Assembly: GCA_905236895.1 (NCBI GenBank)
Contig: CAJOQI010000094.1
Coordinates: 1 to 15,565, forward strand
Reading direction: 5' to 3'
Source: an uncultured Peptostreptococcaceae bacterium
GTDB lineage: Bacteria; Bacillota; Clostridia; Peptostreptococcales; Anaerovoracaceae
Length of the DNA stretch: 15,565 nucleotides
Under the pieces are notes generated by a model. It was given only the letters and a program-made list of their open reading frames with translations. It was not told the origin of the DNA and did no database searches. A program made the translations under genes and the position numbers. This document shows, piece by piece, positions 1 through 6,671 of this stretch (its first letter is position 1; every line of letters starts with the position of its first letter).

Positions 1-2
1 AG

Positions 3-521
3 ATGAGAGTCCACGACAATATGGGCGCTGCCCTCATTGCGGCAAAGATGTTTATCTTAAACGACGATAGCCCCGTTACTCCCGAAGAAGTGCTTTTCCA
101 GTGGGAGGACGATATGGTTCTGATGAGAGAAGAACCGCTTAAGGAACAGAAGGAAACAAGCCAGATTCAGAGACTGGAGGATGCAGCCAAATTCCTTGGA
201 ATCGAGCTCCAGCTTGTGGGAGAAATGCCTTCCAATTACGCGGTTATGAACCTTATCTGTACGGGCATTCAGGAGTGCATGACCAATGCGATTCAACATG
301 CGGAGGCAACTCAGATGTATGTAGCCATATCCAAGGACGACTTGGAATATCAGGTAAGCTTCAGCAATAACGGAAAACCGGTGGTGGGTGAAATCAAGGA
401 AGGAAGCGGAATGACCATATTGAGGGAAAGCGCGGAAAAACTCGGTGCCACCATGGAATATAAAGAAAGCTTGAGATTTAATTTGATTCTACATATACCT
501 TTGCCTGAAAAGGATGTATAG
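3..521 (+). CDS. Sensor histidine kinase, NarX/LiaS-like, C-terminal part (5' truncated by window)
   Basis: This is the end of a cytoplasmic kinase core that autophosphorylates on His and passes the phosphate to a response regulator. The frame is already open at the window edge, and the first Met lies inside the phospho-acceptor box (MRVHDNMGAAL), so the true start lies upstream. The phospho-His is residue 4 of the visible part. The arrangement HDxxG is typical of HisKA_3 kinases, which pair with NarL-type regulators. An HATPase_c domain follows: N-box around ECMTNAIQHA (residues about 91-100), then NNGKP and a G-box GSGMTIL near the end. The G1 motif reads NNG rather than DNG, which is tolerated in this family. 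The NarL-type regulator 46 bp downstream is the obvious partner. The sensor region is outside the window, so the signal is unknown. Confidence 0.85.
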   Translation: MRVHDNMGAALIAAKMFILNDDSPVTPEEVLFQWEDDMVLMREEPLKEQKETSQIQRLEDAAKFLGIELQLVGEMPSNYAVMNLICTGIQECMTNAIQHAEATQMYVAISKDDLEYQVSFSNNGKPVVGEIKEGSGMTILRESAEKLGATMEYKESLRFNLILHIPLPEKDV

Positions 522-530
522 ATGTATAAT
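501..530 (+). promoter_or_regulatory. Candidate internal promoter for the NarL-type regulator
   Basis: TTGCCT at 501-506 and a perfect TATAAT at 525-530 are separated by 18 bp. They overlap the last codons of the kinase gene and lie about 40 bp before the regulator start. The regulator could therefore be transcribed alone as well as with the kinase. Seen by eye only. Confidence 0.4.
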
Positions 531-567
531 GGTAGTATAGTGTAACGCAGTTTATCAGGAGGGAAAG

Positions 568-1206
568 ATGTACAATGTTCTTGTGGTCGAAGACGACCCG
601 ATGACCAGACAACTTCTGGAAATGTTTATAGAGAGAAGTGATGACTATAGCTTGGCTGCATCGATTGATGATGCGGAGTTTGCGCCGCTCTATTGCTCAA
701 GAAACGATATTGACCTGGTGCTGATGGATATCAGAACAGCAATGAGAGCAAACGGGCTGGACGCAGCGGAAATAATAAAGCAGCGTCATCCTCAGGTCAA
801 AGTTATTATTTGCACTTCCATGCCGGAGTTCTCATATCTTCAGAGAGCAAAGGAAATAGGTGTGGACAGTTTTTGGTATAAGCAGGTTGTGGAGGACGAA
901 TTCTTTGATCTCATGGACAGAACCATGGCAGGAGAGCATATCTTCCCGGATTCCACGCCGGAGCTTACCCTGGGAAAGGCCAAGAGCAGCGATTTTACAG
1001 CGAGAGAGTTGGAAATCTTGAGAGAGCTCATGTCCGGAGACAGCAATCAGGAGATTGCCGACAGGCTTTCCATCTCCGTAAGTACCCTGAAGACCCATAT
1101 CCAGAACCTTCAGGAGAAAACAGGATACAGAAACCGTACAGAGCTTGCAATTAGGGCCAGAGAGATAGGTTTGGTAATAAATGACGCTGCTGCGAAGCAG
1201 GAATAA
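568..1206 (+). CDS. Response regulator, NarL/LuxR family
   Basis: This is a DNA-binding transcription regulator of 212 residues, the usual length for the family. The receiver domain (about 1-120) has the acidic pocket E8-D9-D10, the phospho-acceptor D54 (in LVLMDI), T83 and the conserved K105. A LuxR-type helix-turn-helix occupies about residues 145-205, with FTARELEIL, SNQEIADRLSIS and TLKTHIQNL as its hallmark pieces. AGGAGGGA lies 5-6 bases before the ATG and fixes the start. The gene follows a HisKA_3 kinase, the normal partner class. The receiver has an unusual TAMRANG stretch after D54 where family members more often have MPxxxG. Its targets cannot be read directly; the downstream coiled-coil and cell-envelope genes are candidates by position only. 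Confidence 0.93.
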   Translation: MYNVLVVEDDPMTRQLLEMFIERSDDYSLAASIDDAEFAPLYCSRNDIDLVLMDIRTAMRANGLDAAEIIKQRHPQVKVIICTSMPEFSYLQRAKEIGVDSFWYKQVVEDEFFDLMDRTMAGEHIFPDSTPELTLGKAKSSDFTARELEILRELMSGDSNQEIADRLSISVSTLKTHIQNLQEKTGYRNRTELAIRAREIGLVINDAAAKQE

Positions 1207-1308
1207 TTAATCAAAAAAATAGTACTTTAGGTCGGTGCACAAACATACAAATATATGATAGAGTATGTGCATAAAGAGATGCAGGATGCACTGAGGCAGG
1301 GGGTTCAT

Positions 1309-1677
1309 ATGAATGAAAGTGATCTGCAACAATTGAATAGAGATGAGCTTCTATCCATGTTGCTTACCGTAAGCCAGCGGTGCGATAATCTTGAAAAGCA
1401 GCTTTCAGAGGCGAAAAAGCTGATGAAGGACACCAAGGATATTTCAGAATACGCAGGCCCCGTTACGGATTTGCTGGAGGCCACAAGAAGTAAATGTGCC
1501 GCCATGGAGTCTGAAGCAAAGACAAGATGTGACCAAATGATTGAAAGGGCACAGGCTGAGTCCCAAAGCTATTGGGATGAGGTATATAGCCGTATCAGAA
1601 GATACAGCAAAGCCACAGAGTCCCTTAAGGACATAGTGGCAGAACTGGTTCCCGTGGGAGATTCGGGAAACAAATAA
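1309..1677 (+). CDS. Small coiled-coil protein, function unknown
   Basis: This encodes a 122-residue soluble protein with no signal peptide or membrane segment. The composition is highly charged and helical: LNRDELLSMLLTVSQRCDNLEKQL (about residues 8-31) starts a coiled coil, and a second helix with repeated Ala/Glu/Arg heptads covers about 52-85. The start was placed at 1309 because AGGCAGGGGG lies just upstream; the in-frame ATG at 1255 has no convincing ribosome site. The gene sits between a two-component system and a secreted pseudo-CHAP protein, with only 51 bp to the latter, so it is probably co-transcribed. The N-terminal pattern resembles small DivIVA- or scaffold-like helical proteins I associate with Clostridia, but I cannot assign a family. 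Confidence 0.7.
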   Translation: MNESDLQQLNRDELLSMLLTVSQRCDNLEKQLSEAKKLMKDTKDISEYAGPVTDLLEATRSKCAAMESEAKTRCDQMIERAQAESQSYWDEVYSRIRRYSKATESLKDIVAELVPVGDSGNK

Positions 1678-1728
1678 GACGAGAATTAAAGCGAGAAAGA
1701 TTAAGATAGTTATTGCGAGAGGATATTC

Positions 1729-2946
1729 GTGAAAAGAATCAAAGTAAGAAAGATAATAGGAAGACTGATAGCTCTTATCATATGCATTCCGCTTTTGACA
1801 GGATCTTTGGCTGTGGCAGCTTTCGCTTTTGACGGAGCTTTGGATGCGGGAAGCACTCCTGCAGAGATTGAAGCGCCCCAGGATAAGGGTGATGCTGAAG
1901 CCACGGATGATACTGCCGAAACTGTTGCTGAAGAAGCAGCTGAGGATTTGAAGGCGGAAGTTAAGGATGCTGCCGAAGAACCCGTTGCAGAGGAGCCAAA
2001 GGAAGAGGCAGAAGCCAAACCCGAGGGAGAAGCTGAGGAAGTAAAGGCTGATTCCGGAAGCGAGGCAGCAAAGGAAGAGACCAAGGAAGAACCAAAGGCA
2101 GAAGCAGTAGAAGAAAACAAAGAAGCAGCTGATAATACCGCAGAGGTTAAAGAAGCCGAGAAGAAGGCTAGGGAAGATGCTGACAAGAAATACGAAAGAG
2201 CTCTTTCAAAGCCAAAGCTAACGGGGGACCTTAATAAGGACCTTTTCGCGGTAGCTTTAAGTCAGGTAGGACGTGAAGAAGCATGGAATAACCAGTTTGT
2301 GATTCGTCTTCTGGAAATCGCCCAGGTAAAGGATGTTAAGATCAATTCCGCCGGCCTGGATAAGTGGATTGAGGATATTACAAAGGAAGAAGCCAAGTCT
2401 ATCGAAGCCATCCAGAAGAATCTGGAGCTGGCGGCAAAGGGTAAGGAAACTCAGGTAGTTAAGCTGGTAAGCTATAGACATTATGACTACTATGATGCAA
2501 GCCTTTCCGATTTGGTATTCTTCACAGCAAACGAGAATGGGAAGCCCGTTCTTAAGATTGGCATCTACTCCGAAAACAATTTCAAGAAGGACAGCAAGGG
2601 CGTAGCCAATCATAAAAAAGGAACAGTAACCCTCATTACCGGAGACGAAAAGGGTAATGTAGTGGAGAAGGAATACTATGTTGTAGATGGATTTGACAAG
2701 AATGACAATCCTCTTGAAATCCACGCAGCAGAGGAAAAGGAAGAAATGGAAAAGGCTAAAGCGAATATATCCAAGGCTTTGTTCCTTTCCGAAAAAGAAA
2801 TTGTGATCGACGGAGTGGTTTCCGTCAAGGCCGAAGAGTTTGCCATCAAGGCAGCTGAGAATGTGGAGCCTGAAGTAGAGCAACCTGAGGAAAAACCAGT
2901 GACAATTAAGCCAATGGAGAAAACAATTCCCGAAAGTTTGCTATAA
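1729..2946 (+). CDS. Secreted protein with Glu/Ala-rich linker and degenerate CHAP/NlpC-like domain
   Basis: This is a 405-residue protein with a GTG start preceded by GAGAGG. Residues 1-33 form a Sec signal peptide: a basic N-terminus, a hydrophobic core IALIICIPLLTGSLAVA, then AFA. Residues about 45-158 are a low-complexity acidic Ala/Glu/Lys linker. Residues about 165-320 follow the layout of a CHAP/NlpC-P60 amidase: DLFAVALSQVG helix, W186 with FV..L two residues on, a SLSDLVFF strand, a K-I-G-I strand, and GTVTLITGDEKGN. The catalytic positions do not match: the Cys expected after W186 is N187, the His of the usual HVGI is K276, and the polar residue of the usual EGN is replaced in TGD (304-306). 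I infer a secreted, catalytically dead domain, perhaps a wall-binding or regulatory protein. No LPxTG anchor or C-terminal membrane helix is visible. The domain call rests on pattern memory, not a search. Confidence 0.7.
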   Translation: MKRIKVRKIIGRLIALIICIPLLTGSLAVAAFAFDGALDAGSTPAEIEAPQDKGDAEATDDTAETVAEEAAEDLKAEVKDAAEEPVAEEPKEEAEAKPEGEAEEVKADSGSEAAKEETKEEPKAEAVEENKEAADNTAEVKEAEKKAREDADKKYERALSKPKLTGDLNKDLFAVALSQVGREEAWNNQFVIRLLEIAQVKDVKINSAGLDKWIEDITKEEAKSIEAIQKNLELAAKGKETQVVKLVSYRHYDYYDASLSDLVFFTANENGKPVLKIGIYSENNFKKDSKGVANHKKGTVTLITGDEKGNVVEKEYYVVDGFDKNDNPLEIHAAEEKEEMEKAKANISKALFLSEKEIVIDGVVSVKAEEFAIKAAENVEPEVEQPEEKPVTIKPMEKTIPESLL

Positions 2947-2972
2947 ACACTAATCTTTCTCATATATTCTGC

Positions 2973-3021
2973 GTAAAAGCTGTAATGGATGCCTTTTTAG
3001 GAATCCCTTGCAGCTTTTTAC
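2973..3021 (+). terminator. Terminator-like hairpin after the pseudo-CHAP gene
   Basis: GTAAAAGCTG (2973-2982) pairs with CAGCTTTTTAC (3011-3021). Inside it, GGATGCC (2987-2993) pairs imperfectly with GGAATCC (3000-3006) around a T-rich loop. The T-rich descending arm suggests intrinsic termination. The A-rich ascending arm could also serve the other strand. Confidence 0.55.
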
Positions 3022-3047
3022 TTTATGGTGTGTTGAGGTAAAAACTC

Positions 3048-3075
3048 TTGTTACTTTCATGAAAAAATGTAACAA
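3048..3075. promoter_or_regulatory. Inverted repeat upstream of the S11-like gene
   Basis: TTGTTAC (3048-3054) and GTAACAA (3069-3075) form a perfect 7-bp dyad around a 14-base spacer that itself begins with TTTCATGAAA. The left arm resembles a -35 box and TATAAA follows at 3076-3081, although the spacing is long (22 bp). A repressor or activator site about 45 bp before the next gene is possible; the protein is unknown. Confidence 0.35.
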
Positions 3076-3118
3076 TATAAAGAGAAGATTTCTTATAGGG
3101 AAGACTTCGGAGGTGGAA

Positions 3119-4252
3119 ATGGAAAAACTAAAATGCAATGCTGCGGTCCTCTATGATTTGACAGAGGATAAGATAATAAAAGAGTATAACGAGGATGAAC
3201 AGATGGATGTGGCAGGCCTTGAGGAGGTCATGACAGCTGTTGTGGTTCTGGATTGTTGTAGCAATTTGGATGATGAATTCAAGGTTTCCGATAGAGAGGG
3301 ATCCGCCCGTTACCAAAGCCTGGTGAAGGGAGATAGCCTTAAACCCGGTGAAGAGGTAAAGGTAAAGGATGCTCTTGAATATATGCTTTTAACATCCGCC
3401 CAGGAAGCGAAGGATGCTATCCAGGTTGAATTCGGTGGGTCCATGGCGGACTTCAGGAAACTGATGAATTTTGTTGCCAAGGAACTAAAAATGGACGATA
3501 CCTATTATAGCGAAGAAGGTTGCAAATCCACCGCCCTTGATCAGCTTAAACTCTTAAGGAAGGCCATTGGGATGGAGAAATTCATTGAACTGGCCTCCAA
3601 GGATGAGGGTATTATTGGGGAGTCAAAGCATAGAAAAAAAGCCTATGAATACCACAATCTTAATGAAATGGCAGACTTCCCCAATGAGGTTAGAGTCCTT
3701 AAGCGAGGATTCAAAAATGAAGCGGGAAGCAGCCTTGCTGCAGTGATCAGAAAGGGTGACAAAGACTATCTTGCCATTCTTCTTGGTGGCGGAAAGGAAG
3801 AGGAATTGCTTCATGATATGAATATCTTCCTGGAAGAAGTCAGTGAGCCCCAGGTTGATTTGGACTATAGAGACCTTATCAAATACGACAAAGGAGCCAG
3901 AAAGAAAACCAGGGAGAAATTGAGGAAGGAATTCCTTGGTGAAGAAGAGGCTGAAGTCAGAGAGATAAAAGCAGAAATCGGAGAGGCAGCATATGCAGAG
4001 CCTGAAGAAGTCGGATATATAGATGAGAATGAGGATTTATCCGAATACGAAACCCTTTTAGATGAGGATATGCCGGAGGCAGAGGTAGAAACAAAGCATC
4101 CCTTAAGAGAAAAGGCTGCAGGTCTAATCGGGAGAAGAGAGTCCGGGTCTTTGGTTCTGGAGAAGGAGGATGTTATTCCTGCCGCTGCGGCGGTAGCTGT
4201 TGGAATAATAGCTGTAGGACTTCTTGCCGTCAGAAAGAACTTAAAGAAATAA
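3119..4252 (+). CDS. S11 D-alanyl-D-alanine carboxypeptidase homologue, catalytically degenerate, C-terminal membrane anchor
   Basis: This encodes 377 residues. GGAGG at 3109-3113 sits five bases before the ATG and sets the start; upstream in-frame codons to 3008 add no signal peptide. Residues about 5-225 follow the DacA/PBP5 fold closely, but all three active-site motifs are changed. SxxK reads G33-L-E-E36 in the otherwise conserved context AGLEEVMTA. SxN reads S93-A-Q95. KTG reads K195-R-G197, in the context LKRGF...EAG. The usual SLKPGE, GGS..F..LMN and AKEL.M..T landmarks are present. Residues about 270-350 are an acidic linker, and 353-371 a single hydrophobic helix followed by RKNLKK. 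Known members cleave the terminal D-Ala of peptidoglycan stem peptides; this one should not form an acyl-enzyme. Its location is uncertain because no N-terminal signal is visible. Confidence 0.82.
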   Translation: MEKLKCNAAVLYDLTEDKIIKEYNEDEQMDVAGLEEVMTAVVVLDCCSNLDDEFKVSDREGSARYQSLVKGDSLKPGEEVKVKDALEYMLLTSAQEAKDAIQVEFGGSMADFRKLMNFVAKELKMDDTYYSEEGCKSTALDQLKLLRKAIGMEKFIELASKDEGIIGESKHRKKAYEYHNLNEMADFPNEVRVLKRGFKNEAGSSLAAVIRKGDKDYLAILLGGGKEEELLHDMNIFLEEVSEPQVDLDYRDLIKYDKGARKKTREKLRKEFLGEEEAEVREIKAEIGEAAYAEPEEVGYIDENEDLSEYETLLDEDMPEAEVETKHPLREKAAGLIGRRESGSLVLEKEDVIPAAAAVAVGIIAVGLLAVRKNLKK

Positions 4253-4277
4253 GCTTTGAAAAAAACATGATGCAAAG

Positions 4278-4314
4278 AAAAAACCGAGGAAACGGATATG
4301 GTTCCTCGGTTTTT
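4278..4314. terminator. Bidirectional intrinsic terminator between convergent genes
   Basis: CCGAGGAA (4284-4291) pairs with TTCCTCGG (4302-4309). An A-run (4278-4283) lies before it and a T-run (4310-4314) after it. It can end transcription from the S11-like gene on the plus strand and from the thrH-like gene on the minus strand, which converge here. Confidence 0.88.
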
Positions 4315-4341
4315 CCATGAAAGGGTAGTTTCAAAGGCGAC

Positions 4342-4947
4342 CTATAGGCCAAGTGCCCCCTTGATATAACCCATGAGATCCTCATAGGTTTCACAAGAGA
4401 GAAGGTCCGGATTTTCAGCTTTGATTGTATCCGTGCTTCTGAAAAGGATACCGAGCTTACTTTCCTTTAGCATTTCCAGGTCGTTATAACTATCTCCCAT
4501 AGCAATGGTATCGTAGCCCATTGCGTGGAAGCCTTTGACGGTAGAATATTTGGATCGGTCGATTCGCATATTGAAATCCTCAATCATGCCATCTTCGCCG
4601 ATTACCAATTCGTTGCAGAGAAGGGTGGGATATCCCAGTTTTGCCATTAAGGGCATTCCGAATTGAGTAAAAGTATCGCTTACGATTACTACCTGAGCAA
4701 AGCTTCTCAGTTCGTCCAGGAATTCCTTGGCCCCGGGAAGGGGATCGATTCCGGAAATCGTATCCTGGATTTCTTTGATTCCATAACCCTTTTCACGAAG
4801 AATATTGATGCGATATTTCATCAATTTATCGTAGTCGGGCTCTTCTCTGGTAGTGATTTTAAGTTCGGGGATTCCGCTTTCTTCCGCGAAGGCCACCCAG
4901 ATTTCCGGAACCAGGATGCCTTCCAAGTCACTGCAAACAATATACAT
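4342..4947 (-). CDS. thrH: ThrH-type HAD phosphatase (phosphoserine phosphatase / homoserine phosphotransferase)
   Basis: This is a 201-residue cytosolic HAD hydrolase, full length for ThrH. Motif I is D7-L-E9-G, with the nucleophile D7 followed by the ThrH signature LVPEIWVAFAEESGI. TTREEPDYDKLM then matches the ThrH cap region. Motif II is S90 in VIVSDTF, motif III is probably K133 or K138, and motif IV is GDSYND (151-156). The Pseudomonas ThrH hydrolyses phosphoserine and can move the phosphate to homoserine, linking serine and threonine synthesis; the same activity is inferred here. AGAGAGGA lies six bases before the ATG. The gene stands alone on the minus strand, with its own promoter and a shared terminator, so it is not obviously tied to its neighbours' functions. 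Confidence 0.92.
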   Translation of the reverse strand: MYIVCSDLEGILVPEIWVAFAEESGIPELKITTREEPDYDKLMKYRINILREKGYGIKEIQDTISGIDPLPGAKEFLDELRSFAQVVIVSDTFTQFGMPLMAKLGYPTLLCNELVIGEDGMIEDFNMRIDRSKYSTVKGFHAMGYDTIAMGDSYNDLEMLKESKLGILFRSTDTIKAENPDLLSCETYEDLMGYIKGALGL

Positions 4948-4982
4948 GGTTTTCCTCTCTAATCAATTAAAGTGATAAAATT

Positions 4983-5011
4983 ATTATCCACATAAGGAGG
5001 TCCTTTGTCAA
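4983..5011 (-). promoter_or_regulatory. Promoter of the thrH-like gene
   Basis: On the minus strand a perfect TTGACA (5011-5006) and GATAAT (4988-4983) are separated by exactly 17 bp, about 36 bp before the start codon. A short inverted repeat, AAGGA-GG-TCCTT (4994-5005), lies within the spacer. Confidence 0.82.
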
Positions 5012-5030
5012 GATGATAGGCTCTTGATTT

Positions 5031-5060
5031 TTTACCTTAACCTCACTACTATGATATAAT
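5031..5060 (+). promoter_or_regulatory. Promoter of the sirtuin-like gene
   Basis: TTTACC (5031-5036), an 18-bp spacer and a perfect TATAAT (5055-5060) preceded by TGA, which makes an extended -10. It lies about 42 bp before the start codon and diverges from the thrH promoter. Confidence 0.7.
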
Positions 5061-5101
5061 TTGGCTGTAATAATGCAAGAAAAAAGAGAAATGGATGGAT
5101 T

Positions 5102-5935
5102 ATGGGTTACGAAGTAATGATTGATCTTAAACAAGCTATAGAAGAGGCGGAAGTTATTGTAATAGGTGGAGGAGAGGGATTATCCCTTGCCGCCTTTGGT
5201 GACAGTGAGGAAAGGTTTGGAAAATACTTTGCAGACTTTAAGGGTCAGTATGGTTTTTCTTCAATGAAGGCAGGGATCACATATCCCTTTGCTTCTTCGG
5301 CGGAACGTTGGGCATATTGGTCCAGATATATATTCGTCAATAGATATATGAATCCCTATAGGCCGGTGCTGGAGAAACTCCTTGCCTTGGTTAAGGACAA
5401 AGCCTATTTCGTAATAACCACAACCACGGAATATGTTTTCCAGAAGGCAGGATTTGATAATAATAGAATATTCCCCTGGGCAGGTGACCTGGGTCTTTGG
5501 CAGTGCAGCGAGCCTTGCCATACCAAGACCTACGAAAACTATTATCAGGTTAAGGAAATGCTCCTTGCTCAAGGATTTAAGTTTGAGGATGGAGACAGAT
5601 TGGAAATTCCTCTGGGAGGAACGGTTTTGGATAGCTATCTCAGAACTACCATACCGGATGATCTTATTCCGAGATGTCCAATTTGCGATAAGCCAATGTC
5701 CATGCATCTTAAAAGGAGTGGGAACTTCTTGGAGGACGAGGCATGGCAGACTGCCTCCCGGCGTTACGAAGATTTCCTTGCCAGAAACAGGAATAAGAGA
5801 ACTTTGTTCCTTGAAATAGGCGAGGGGCCGGAAGCGGTGAAGATAATCAAAGAGCCCTTCGAAGAAATGGCCAAGGAGTGGGCCGACGCAAGTCATATCA
5901 CTGTGGCACCGGGAGAGATTTTAAGTAATCTTTAA
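5102..5935 (+). CDS. SirTM-class Sir2 (sirtuin) homologue with altered active site
   Basis: This is a 277-residue cytosolic protein related to Sir2 NAD-dependent deacylases/ADP-ribosyltransferases. The NAD-binding start is IGGGEGLSLAAFG (residues 21-33), a variant of GAGxSxAAG. ERFGKYFADF and WAYWSRYI match the SirTM subclass, and the zinc site is C135-x3-C139 with C192-x2-C195. The catalytic region reads ITTTTEYVFQKAGFD where SirTM proteins have TTNxDHxFQKAGFD: the Asn is T108 and the His is Y111. Nineteen residues later A127 stands in front of GDLG where Gln is expected. From memory, Asn and Gln spaced by 19 are the key catalytic pair in characterised SirTMs, so both appear lost here. No macrodomain, GcvH-like or lipoate-ligase gene is nearby, unlike classical SirTM operons. 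The start is a weak call, since the ribosome site is poor; Met6 is an alternative. The stop codon lies inside the operator array of the next operon. Confidence 0.82.
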   Translation: MGYEVMIDLKQAIEEAEVIVIGGGEGLSLAAFGDSEERFGKYFADFKGQYGFSSMKAGITYPFASSAERWAYWSRYIFVNRYMNPYRPVLEKLLALVKDKAYFVITTTTEYVFQKAGFDNNRIFPWAGDLGLWQCSEPCHTKTYENYYQVKEMLLAQGFKFEDGDRLEIPLGGTVLDSYLRTTIPDDLIPRCPICDKPMSMHLKRSGNFLEDEAWQTASRRYEDFLARNRNKRTLFLEIGEGPEAVKIIKEPFEEMAKEWADASHITVAPGEILSNL

Positions 5936-5962
5936 GTAGGTTTTAAGTAGTCTTCTTATTAT
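5920..5962 (+). promoter_or_regulatory. Three TTTAAGTA direct repeats plus -10 box: operator/promoter of the response regulator operon
   Basis: TTTAAGTA occurs at 5920-5927, 5931-5938 and 5942-5949, an exact 11-bp period, followed by a TATTAT -10 box at 5957-5962. No good -35 is present; the repeats occupy that place, as in PhoB/VanR-type activated promoters. The array overlaps the stop codon of the sirtuin-like gene. The -10 box starts 31 bp before the regulator ATG. The same layout recurs before the VTC gene (8021-8075). Confidence 0.82.
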
Positions 5963-5987
5963 TAAGAAAAAGGAGACGGAGGCGTTT

Positions 5988-6671
5988 ATGAGAATACTTC
6001 TTGCTGAAGATGAAAAGCTTTTATCAGATGCTTTGGTGGAGCTGCTTAAACATAATAATTATTCCGTGGATGCGGTCTATGATGGAGAAGATGCCATAGA
6101 CTATTTGCTTACGGGAGATTATGATGCCGCCATTCTTGACATCATGATGCCCAAAAAGGATGGAATCACGGTGGTAAAGGAGTTGAGGGCCGCAGGCTTT
6201 ATGACTCCTGTTCTTATGCTGACGGCAAAGTCTCAGATTGAGGACCGTGTAGAAGGCCTTGATAGCGGCGCAGACGATTATTTAACAAAGCCCTTCGCCA
6301 TGGCGGAGCTTCTTGCCAGGGTTAGGGCTATCACAAGACGCCAGCCGGAAATGGCAGGAACCAGCCTGGAGTTTGGAGACCTTACCCTAAAGAGAGATGA
6401 CTATAGCTTATCGGGGCCCAATGGGGAAATAAGGCTGGCAAACAAAGAGTATCAAATCATGGAGATGCTCATGACCAATTCCGGAAAAGTAATCCCCACG
6501 GAAAGGTTCATGGAAAAGGTATGGGGTTATGACAGCGACGCGGAAATAAATGTTGTCTGGGTAAATATATCGGGACTTAGAAAGAAAATCGCTGAGCTGG
6601 GTGCAGCAGTGCAGATAAAGGCCGCAAGAGGAGTTGGATATAGCTTGGAGGCTATAGATATAGATGGTTGA
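5988..6671 (+). CDS. Response regulator, OmpR/PhoB family
   Basis: This is a 227-residue DNA-binding regulator. The receiver domain (1-118) has E7-D8, the phospho-acceptor D51 in LDIMMPKKDG, T79 and K101 (TKPF). The OmpR winged helix covers about 125-222, including NKEYQIMEML, VWGYDSDAE and the recognition-helix pattern VWVNISGLRKKI. AAGGAGACGGAGG precedes the ATG. The last bases overlap the kinase start (ATGGTTGA), so the two are translationally coupled. OmpR-family regulators bind short direct repeats in tandem, and such repeats lie before this gene and before the VTC-domain gene. I infer positive autoregulation and control of the VTC/DUF4956/lipoprotein operon. Confidence 0.95.
   Translation: MRILLAEDEKLLSDALVELLKHNNYSVDAVYDGEDAIDYLLTGDYDAAILDIMMPKKDGITVVKELRAAGFMTPVLMLTAKSQIEDRVEGLDSGADDYLTKPFAMAELLARVRAITRRQPEMAGTSLEFGDLTLKRDDYSLSGPNGEIRLANKEYQIMEMLMTNSGKVIPTERFMEKVWGYDSDAEINVVWVNISGLRKKIAELGAAVQIKAARGVGYSLEAIDIDG

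Noticed and set aside
1255..1308. Longer start for the coiled-coil protein (ATG at 1255)
   Set aside because: No ribosome binding site precedes 1255, while AGGCAGGGGG lies just before the ATG at 1309.
1710..2186. Long Ser/Ala-rich open frame on the minus strand
   Set aside because: It is the antisense of the GAA/GCA-rich linker of the secreted protein; composition alone keeps it open.
3008..3118. N-terminal extension of the S11-like protein from 3008
   Set aside because: The extension runs through a terminator-like hairpin arm, adds no signal peptide and lacks a ribosome site; GGAGG at 3109 serves the ATG at 3119.
4663..4962. Plus-strand open frame over the thrH-like gene
   Set aside because: It lies opposite a clear conserved gene and has no recognisable family or ribosome site.
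4994..5005. AAGGA-GG-TCCTT inverted repeat in the thrH promoter spacer as an operator
   Set aside because: The short arms and an A/G-rich make-up could arise by chance; no second copy was seen.
5261..5896. Long minus-strand open frame opposite the sirtuin-like gene
   Set aside because: Shadow of a well-recognised plus-strand gene, with no family features of its own.
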